Below are positions 26,168-64,000 of a stretch of DNA of 64,000 nt, piece after piece. The notes under the pieces were generated by a model. That model worked only from the letters and a program-made list of their open reading frames with translations. It searched no databases and was not told where the DNA came from. Positions within the stretch are counted from its first letter, which is position 1. Every line of letters begins with the position of its first letter. The position numbers were made by a program, and so were the translations under genes. The DNA is taken from positions 40,042,514 through 40,106,513 of the forward strand of contig CM037864.1 in NCBI GenBank assembly GCA_021292105.1. The letters run 5' to 3'. Source of the DNA: Anadara kagoshimensis (Eukaryota > Mollusca > Bivalvia > Arcoida > Arcidae).

Positions 26168-28337
26168 ACAAGAGGCCCATGGGCCTGATACGCTCACCTG
26201 ATAACTAATGGCTAGCTGATAGATTTAAAGAACACATAAATACTAAACCCAAATGACTTTTTTCTTTACATCATGATAACCATTGTATCCATACCTACAA
26301 CATTCTAATATACATGCCTATACAAAAAGTTTATAGTTTTCGAGTTAATTAACCATTTCAGTATTGTTTCACATCTGTGACCTTGACCTTTGAACCCATG
26401 ACCTTTTTCTATACATCAAAATGATTGTTGTATCAATACTTACAACATTCTAATATACATGCCTATACACAAAGTTTATAGTTTTCGAGATAATTAAACA
26501 TTTCCGTATTGTATCGCATATGTGACCTTGACCTTTGAACCCATAACCTTTTTCTATATATCAAAATGATTGTTGTATCAATACCTACAACATTCTAATA
26601 TACATGCCTATACAAAAAGTTTATAGTTTTCGAGATAATTAACCATTTTGGTATTGTTTTGCATCTGTGACCTTGACCTTTGAACCCATGACCTTTTTCT
26701 ATACATCAAAATGATCCTTGTATCAATACCTACAACATTCTAATATATATGCCTATACAAAAAGTTTATAGTTTTTGAGATAATTAACCATTTTGGTATT
26801 GTTTCGCATCTGTGACCTTGACCTTTAAACCCATGACCTTTTTCTATACATCAAAATGATCGTTGTATCAATACCTACAACATTCTAATATACATGCCTA
26901 TACAAAAAGTTTATAGTTTTCGAGATAATTAACCATTTCAGTATTGTTTCACATCTGTGACCTTGACCTTTAAACCCATGACCTTTTTCTATACATCAAA
27001 ATGATCGTTGTATCAATACCTACAACATTCTAATATACATGCCTATACAAAATGTATATAGTTTTCGAGATAATTAACAATTTCAGTATTGTTTCCCATC
27101 TGTGACCTTGACCTTTGAACCCATGACCTTTTTTTATACATCAAAATGATCGTTGTATCAATAGCTACAACATTCTAATATACATGCCTATACAAGAAGT
27201 TTATAGTTTTTGAGATAATTAACCATTTCAATATTGTTTCACATCTGTGACCTTGACCTTTGAACCCATGACCTTTTTCTATACATCAAAATGATCGTTG
27301 TATCAATACCTACAACATTCTAATATACATGCCTATACAAAAAGTTTATAGTTTTCGAGATAATTAACCATTTCAGTATTGTTTCACATCTGTGACCTTG
27401 ACCTTTGAACCCATGACCTTTTTCTATACATCAAAATGATCGTTGTATCAATACCTACAACAATCTAATATACATGCCTATACAAAATGTTTATAGTTTT
27501 CGAGATAATTAAACATTTCGGTATTGTTTCACATCTGTGACCTTGACCTTTTAACCCATGACCTTTTTCTATATATCAAAATGATCGTTATATCAATACC
27601 TACAACATTCTAATATACATGACTATACAAAATGTTTATAGTTTTCGAGATAATTAACCATTTCGGTATTGTTTCGCATTTATGACCTTGACCTTTGAAC
27701 CCATGACCTTTTTCTATACATCAAAATGATCGTTGTATCGATACCTACAACATTCTAATATACATGCCTATACAAAAAGTTTATAGTTTTCGAGATAATA
27801 ATTATAACAGAGGTAAAAAAAAATTAGGTCACGACCTTCACAATCGACCTTGACCTCATTTTGAAGATACTAACAAGAAGATGTCAAAACTGAAAACCCC
27901 ATGTCATTATCTGGTCAAATAGTCAAGTTATAACAATTTGAAGCTATTTTACGATTTTTTCAAAATTAAACGCAAAAACGCGTAACCTATTTTTTATCCG
28001 AATTTCACAAAATGAACAAACTATAGGCTTAAGACCCTAGAGAAGCCAAATATCACATCAGATTTTTTCTCCAATCAGTACTTTCGGAGAAGAAGATTTT
28101 TTAAGATTTTTGCACCCCTAGGTCACCTTGACCTAGTTATGGTAGCCATAGCAACGCCACGAACAAATCTGAATTGCACCGGCCCATATATACTTCTGAC
28201 AAAGTTTCATTAAAAAATGTCCGGTAGTTTCAGAGGAGAAGTCGAAAATAGGTGTTAACGACGCACACACGCACACACGCACATACACACGCTGCGCTAT
28301 GCCATAAGCTCACATGACCTTTGGTCAGGTGAGCTAA
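26168..28337 (+). mobile_element. pearl-like element 1 with 145-bp tandem core
   Basis: The left end is CAAGAGGCCCATGGGCCTGA followed by CGCTCACCTGA. The core is about ten 145-bp units, then a unique right part with GTGACCTTGACC-type phrases, an ACGCACAC microsatellite (28260-28292), and the right end CATGACCTTTGGTCAGGTGAGCTA. This layout matches the bivalve 'pearl' elements, which are Helitron-like non-autonomous elements. No coding capacity is seen. Confidence 0.75.
26377..27826 (+). repeat. 145-bp satellite-like array, ten units
   Basis: The phrase (G/A)TGACCTTGACCTTT starts at 26377, 26522, 26667, 26812, 26957, 27102, 27247, 27392, 27537 and 27682, exactly 145 bp apart with no length change. 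A more diverged unit precedes it (from about 26232). Units differ by scattered substitutions only. Confidence 0.92.
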
Positions 28338-29635
28338 AAACCACAACTTACGAAAGAGGTATTTAATTGTTAGTATAAAAATTACTTAAAATTATATAAA
28401 ATAACTAATAAAAATATTTTGGTCCCCACTTAATTACCAATAAAATTGTGAACAAAGATGAGGTTTACCGTATATTGACACAGGGGTAGGGACAAAAATA
28501 ATCTTCCAATACAGATATTTGATGACAAATTCTCAATAAACCATGCAAAATGAATGAACATTAATGTATAATGAAGAGTGAAATGAAAATTCTTACTGAA
28601 GAAATGAGTTTTGTCAATTTCCTTCAATTAGTTAACAATGCCAAAGATGTTTATTTTAAATATTTTGTGGGAAAATGAATGATAATGTGAAAATAGTTTA
28701 AAAAAACTGTTAAATGAGTTTAAATGTCTGATGTAGTAAATTTTCAAGGGAAATAACTCCAGCGACCCACATGCCATTTGCAAAATTTTGCAAAATTTAG
28801 TAATAGTTTTAGTTTAAACTGCATTCAAACAAAATAAATAGACCACTCATTTACACAACAGAGTTATTTTTCTAAAATATTAAAATACATAAATAAATCC
28901 AAATATCGATAATAACAGTTCTTTGCTTATTTTGACAACCTCAATTATCAACAGTTTATTCTATAATTCCTATTCTATGATTTTCATTGACACCATTGCC
29001 AAACAATTAAACTAAACAAATGGTAGCAGCAAATCAAAAAGTTATTGTACCCTATATAGTTTCTTAGGTTACATATATTTTAAAAATTGAAAGCCTCTCT
29101 TGAAAATAGTTAGTGATATTACACATCAGACATCATGGGAGAAAACAAAGGAAGGTCAAAGGTAACATGGATGAGAAGTTTCAGTGTAGATGGAAAGGGG
29201 AAAATATATTGATGCAAAACATAGAGATGGCATAGAACAGGCCCATTTGAGACCTTTCATCAGTTTCCTATGCTCCACACAGAAATAAAAGGCATATGAT
29301 AATGTAGACAAAGCACATATAAACATACATAACCTATAAATGTGTGACAAAATATTTTGACAATCTGGTTGTGACAATTTATTTTGTATATTATTTATCC
29401 CAGTTTGTTTATTTACATGCATACTGATTTATTATCATTTGAAAATATGTACTTACAACTTTGATGTAAAACAACACATTGTACCATGTGGCACTGCTTA
29501 TGGAACTCTCAGTTGTAAATGATGCATATATTTGGAACAATAATGGTGAAAATGTCAAATTACTGTGAAGAAATTTATTTTCACTATCGTCTTAATTTTT
29601 CCTTATTTTCTTGGATACCCTGTCCTTTAATTTAA
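28338..29635. other. intergenic, no gene seen
   Basis: AT-rich sequence without recognised repeats, coding exons or RNA genes. It lies between the convergent caprin-1 and BRSK genes. Confidence 0.55.
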
Positions 29636-29639
29636 AAGT

Positions 29640-29765
29640 TAATGAGTGGAGTAATGGTGTTTTATTTCTCAATCAAGATTCTTTCACTTACCAGTATTTT
29701 GAGGTGGTCAGTTCTTGATGGCGGAGGAAACAGGAGTGCCCAGAGAAAACCACTAGTAAACTTTC
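29640..29765 (-). mobile_element. SINE family B 3' fragment, minus
   Basis: GGAGTAATGGTGTTTTAT, TCAATCAAGATTCTTTCACTTA, GAGGTGGTCAGTTCTTGATGG and AGAGAAAACCACTAG are family B landmarks in reverse complement. Confidence 0.65.
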
Positions 29766-30066
29766 TCACACTAGAAATGTCAACATAGTGGTATATATTA
29801 CAAATTAACCTAAATTGTATTAACCACAAATCAGAAATTATGCACCCCATGAAATGGCAGTTTTTTCTTATATCCATTAAAATAAGACACCACGAAAATA
29901 AATGATTCCACAGTACATGTATGTCATTTCATAAAATAAAAAAAATAAAGCATGCAATTACCAGGAACACACAAATAGTAAGGGGCATTACATGGTACAT
30001 TTGATTAGTCCAGTACACTCACACCAAATACACAACCATACATCGTAATGAAGTATAAATCATATT

Positions 30067-30176
30067 GTCATATTATAAATTTTTGAATTTTCTGAATGAA
30101 ATATTCAAAAACTTAGTTGTCATATTATAAATTTTTGAATATTTCATTCAGAAAATTTAAAAATTTATAATATGAC
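30067..30176. repeat. 45-bp inverted repeat with 20-bp loop
   Basis: The left arm 30067-30111 and right arm 30132-30176 are reverse complements with one mismatch, starting GTCATATTATAAATTTTT. The loop carries a third, direct copy of the arm start (30119-30140). Confidence 0.9.
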
Positions 30177-30355
30177 GATATTATTATGCAGATACAAAAT
30201 AAATTAAATAAATAAATGCCAAAATCTTCTGTATTTTCCACATAAAATGTACAGATTGTCTTTGACACATCATGATAAAAACTGCATCCATTATCTTTTA
30301 CAATCACATTGTACTCAAATACTGCTTAGGTATGATGGGTGATGTTACACAGTGA

Positions 30356-30424
30356 ACCTGGCCCCAGTCTTCTAATTGGTGACCAAACTCTGGCTCCAGT
30401 CTTCTAATTGGTGACCAAACTCTT
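30356..30424 (+). repeat. 33-bp tandem duplication
   Basis: GGC(C/T)CCAGTCTTCTAATTGG plus TGACCAAACTCT occurs twice back to back, with one or two differences. Confidence 0.85.
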
Positions 30425-30774
30425 AACAGATTGAAAATGCATGACTCGTGCTTTGGTTTTTCATCACTATAGTAACCAAGTGACTATGTAACATATCTTT
30501 TCCATAAATTAAGATATACTGTACATTTGTACATACTACAGTTGAAATTTTATTTGTAAACTAGAATTTTGTACATATCCATGATCTGTCCACGAGGTTA
30601 AGTTCTAAAACATGTTTTATGGTCCCAGTAACTGTTTTACATTTAAACTTAAACTCTGTTGTACAGTTTGAAGTAATTTTGATTTAAAGTCATTTATAAA
30701 GAAAACTTCCCTATTATTTTACATTTTGAGTAGTCAATGTATTGATTAATGACAATAAGTATGAAGTAATTAAC

Positions 30775-30900
30775 AATGGAGAGTGGAGTAATGATGTTTT
30801 ACCCCAAGTCATAATTCATTCACTTATATAGAGGTGGTAAGCTGGGGATGGTGGAGGAAATGGGAGTGTTCAGAGAAAATCAACCCTCTGAGCGGACCAT
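30775..30900 (-). mobile_element. SINE family B 3' fragment, minus
   Basis: GAGTGGAGTAATGATGTTTTA, TCATTCACTTATATAGAGGTGG and GGAGGAAATGGGAGTGTTCAGA are family B 3' landmarks in reverse complement. Confidence 0.65.
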
Positions 30901-31343
30901 AATGTACTGAATACTAAAGTAATGTAATGTAAGATACCTGAATAATTTTATAACAAAATTTGTCCATTTACTTCAAGAACTTAATAAATGAATAATAACA
31001 AAAATTAAACCAGTCACAGAGACATAAAACAATGACTTAGTATTCTAGTTACTTAACTAAGGGGTGGGGTGGGGGTATGTTGTACTATGTTCAGTTTGTC
31101 CAAAATCCTCATTAAATACTGTACCATACAACCTTTACTATTTCACAATCAGTGTGCAGTCTTCTTTTATTCTAAGATAGACATGCACATGTATACAATC
31201 TTAATTAGATTTAATTATTGCAGTCAGAAACCACTTTCATCTAAAATAAAGCTCAACAATTTCTCCCCACTAAACAGTTATCACAGCTATTTGTGTGTAA
31301 CTATCACCTTTTATAACTCATATATCCCACACAATAAACAGTA

Positions 31344-31902
31344 CAGTAAAACCTGTCTAAAAAGACACCAGACTTTACAGGACAACAAATTGAGAAACCA
31401 TTGGTCATGTAAGAAATAGTTAATGTTGTACAATTTTACTATTTATTCAGTATTTTGTGATATGACCAATTGCAATTAGTAAATTCACTAATTCTTTTTT
31501 TTTTTTTTTTTGATATCACTTATTCCATTAGTGGTATCACAAAATAATGAAAAAATAGTACAATGACACCTCATAAAGACCTGCTTTTGAGAGAAAACAA
31601 ATCAAAGTCTTTGATAAAAATGGCAAATTAGGTTAAACATGTGAACTATGAGATATCAAATACATGTATATCCATGAATATTTTAAATACAGAAACATCA
31701 TATTTATCAACAATATTATGATGACAGCCATACAGTTTTTTTAAGACCTTGATAAGTCTAGGCTAGAGTAATCATTGTCTCTGTAATGTAAAATTTAAAC
31801 CTCTATATAAAAAAGACCTGCATTTGCAGGGCAACAAATTGATTAATCATTGTGCCAAGAACCTTGCCTACAGTTTGTGTTCTTTACACACAGGTTTTAC
31901 TG
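31344..31902. mobile_element. pogo-type TIR element, 559 bp, with inner inverted repeat
   Basis: CAGTAAAACCTGTCTAAAAA at the left and ACACAGGTTTTACTG at the right, both flanked by TA. Between about 31426 and 31566 a second inverted repeat (TTGTACAATTTTACTATTTA / its complement, TATTTTGTGATA) suggests another element inserted inside. A T17 run lies at its centre. Confidence 0.65.
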
Positions 31903-32530
31903 TAAATAAAACACAGATGATATACTGTACATGTAGAAATATATCCATGTATACATACAATTTTTTTCTTGGTTTTAGTATCCAGTGCACATTTATCAGT
32001 ATAAAATGTTCATGCCCCCCTGATGATACATGTATATCCAACATCAATATTCCCAAATTTTACCAATTTAAGATTATATGTAGTTAAATTTTTTAAATTT
32101 GTGAAAATATAGTTCTTTCTATAGTATTTTTTCACAAACTTTCTAAAATGATAAGTTATATTTTGAAAGAACTCTTAGAAATTAGTAGCCAATGGCAATT
32201 TAAAAAACCATAAATGGAAACATTTGACAGTTGATTGGCAACTATGTGCCATGAACATGTGAAAATGTCTACTTCTACAGTACTTTTGAAATATTTATAG
32301 ATGATGAAAACAAGTTATCTTTCTTGCAATACAGAATCATAAAAAATCTTACTTCGCCATTCATCTCTGACCTAATAAAATCTGACTTCTGACCTTACAA
32401 ACTCTGATTTATGAACTTACAAACTCTGACCTTTGATCAGTAATATAATCTCACAATATTTATTATTTTATCACAAAGTCACTAAAATGTCAGTGAAACA
32501 GATATAAACACATTATTATGCCTTTACCAT

Positions 32531-32925
32531 TCATCCACCTCCTTCCATCTCGTCTTGTTAAGATGGAAGCAACTGGGCCATTATCCACCTCCTTCCATCT
32601 TGTCTTGTTAAGATGGAAGCAACTGGGCCATCATCCACATCCTTCCATCTCGTCTTGTTAAGATGGAAGCAACTGGGCCATTATCCACCTCCTTCCATCT
32701 CGTCTTGTTAAGATGGAAGCAGCTGGGCCATCATCCACCCCCTTTCATCTTGTCTTGTTAAGATGGAAGCAACTGGGCCATTATCCACTCCTTCCATCTT
32801 GTCTTGTTAAGATGGAAGCAAATGGGCCATTATCCACTCCTTCCATCTTGTCTTGTTAAGATGGAAGCAACTGGGCCATTATCCGCCTCCTTCCATCTCG
32901 TATTCCTAAGATGGAAGCAGGTGGG
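32531..32925. repeat. eight-unit 49-50-bp minisatellite, each unit a hairpin
   Basis: AGATGGAAGCA-CTGGGCCA marks eight units at 32561, 32611, 32661, 32711, 32761, 32810, 32859 and 32909. In each unit TTCCATCT is followed ten bases later by AGATGGAA, so every unit can fold into an 8-bp stem. It lies about 0.6 kb beyond the BRSK stop codon, possibly within its 3' UTR. Confidence 0.9.
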
Positions 32926-33087
32926 CCAATGTCTATACCACATACTTCATCTTGCATACATAAACTCATGGAAAATAAATCTTCTTGGACTGTATTTCTC
33001 TTTAATAAAAAATTTTGAAAATAAACTTTCCATTCATTCTATCCTGTTTTTCAATGAGCAAACTAATGATTGCTATAATATTATGTA

Positions 33088-33247
33088 CAGTAGAAACTTC
33101 AATAACTCAACCCTCTTTTCTCGAATGTCATGGATACCGGTAATTCAAATTCACTAACTAGTCCAAATTAGTCGTCTCTTTTCTTCTTTATATTATTTCT
33201 GACCTTGAAGTCAAAGTCAACATTCTGTGAACTTCCAGGTTTGACTG
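33088..33247. mobile_element. TA-flanked MITE, copy 1 of a tandem pair
   Basis: CAGTAGAAACTTCAATAACT at the left and AGGTTTGACTG at the right, flanked by TA. It is followed after 20 bp by a second copy with the same flank. Confidence 0.7.
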
Positions 33248-33267
33248 TAATTTGTAAACAGAATGTA

Positions 33268-33410
33268 CAGTAGAGCTTCAATAGCTCATCCCTCTTTTCT
33301 CAAATACCAGACATTTTCTAGTCCTGAAGGATTTTCTCCCTTTAACCTGAAAACACAAACTTCCGACCTTGAAATCTAAATCAAAATCCTGTGTTACTGA
33401 AGTTTGACTG
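33268..33410. mobile_element. TA-flanked MITE, copy 2 of a tandem pair
   Basis: CAGTAGAGCTTCAATAGCTC at the left and GAAGTTTGACTG at the right, with TA on both sides. The GAATGTACAG flank recurs before copy 2, and TAATTT(G/A)TAAA(C/T)AGAATGT follows both copies. Confidence 0.7.
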
Positions 33411-33459
33411 TAATTTATAAATAGAATGTTAAATCTTCCTAAGCAGTGGTTCATTCTTG

Positions 33460-63885
<30,426 letters not shown>

Positions 63886-63889
63886 GTGA

Positions 63890-64000
63890 ATTGGAGTAGA
63901 GTAACAGTGTTTTATGTCCTAGGCAATATTCTTTCATGTATACTGATGCAGTCAGTTCTGAGATGATGGAGGAAACTGGAGTGGAGTAGAATAACAGTGT
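63890..64000 (-). mobile_element. SINE family B fragment, minus, cut by window end
   Basis: GAGTAGAGTAACAGTGTTTTA, TTCTTTCATGTATACTGATG and CAGTTCTGAGATGATGGAGG are the family B 3' part in reverse complement. GGAGTAGAGTAACAGTGT recurs near the edge, hinting at a tandem or second insertion. Confidence 0.55.

Noticed and set aside
26377..27826. CRISPR-like array
   Set aside because: The whole 145-bp unit is repeated without unique spacers, and the context is a eukaryotic transposon.
32804..33157. 117-codon open frame on the plus strand
   Set aside because: It runs through the 50-bp minisatellite and a MITE on the strand opposite BRSK; no coding signature.

Overview
This is eukaryotic DNA, AT-rich and crowded with dispersed repeats, most likely from a marine bivalve mollusc. 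The grounds are the intron-rich animal genes, tRNA-derived SINEs of molluscan type, and two long elements built like the bivalve 'pearl' elements (tandem ~145-bp core, ACGC/ACAC microsatellite near the right end, CACCTG-type ends). The species cannot be named from the sequence.

Two real protein-coding genes were found, arranged tail to tail. On the + strand a complete caprin-1 homologue (stress-granule/mRNP RNA-binding protein) runs from 6843 to 21079 in 10 coding exons that splice in frame to about 658 residues. On the - strand the 3' two-thirds of a BRSK/SAD-family kinase (AMPK-related, LKB1-activated, neuronal polarity) runs from 62925 down to 33460. Its first exons (glycine loop, VAIK lysine, about 90 residues) lie beyond position 64000. 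All exon joins were checked by hand for phase.

Layout: 1-6842 is intergenic (a three-copy ~185-bp repeat, a tRNA-like SINE, a dead LINE with a MITE inside it). 6843-22190 is caprin-1 with its 3' UTR; its introns hold SINEs, a hAT-like element inserted in a MITE, a 1.27-kb TA-flanked TIR element and a 138-base poly-C tract. 22200-33459 is the convergent intergenic region (pearl-like array, MITEs, minisatellite, long hairpin). 33460-64000 is the BRSK gene, whose introns contain a second pearl-like array, hAT and TA-flanked MITEs, about ten SINE copies and several minisatellites.

Most notable: (i) two 52-nt BRSK exons of identical phase encode alternative versions of the same 17-residue kinase-to-UBA linker, and reading frame allows exactly one of them; (ii) a candidate 15-nt in-frame microexon in the same gene; (iii) several dateable nested transposon insertions; (iv) 145-bp arrays in which nearly every unit carries a DR1-like plus a monomeric nuclear-receptor half-site cluster. 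No bacterial operons, CRISPR arrays or confident functional tRNA/rRNA genes were seen.
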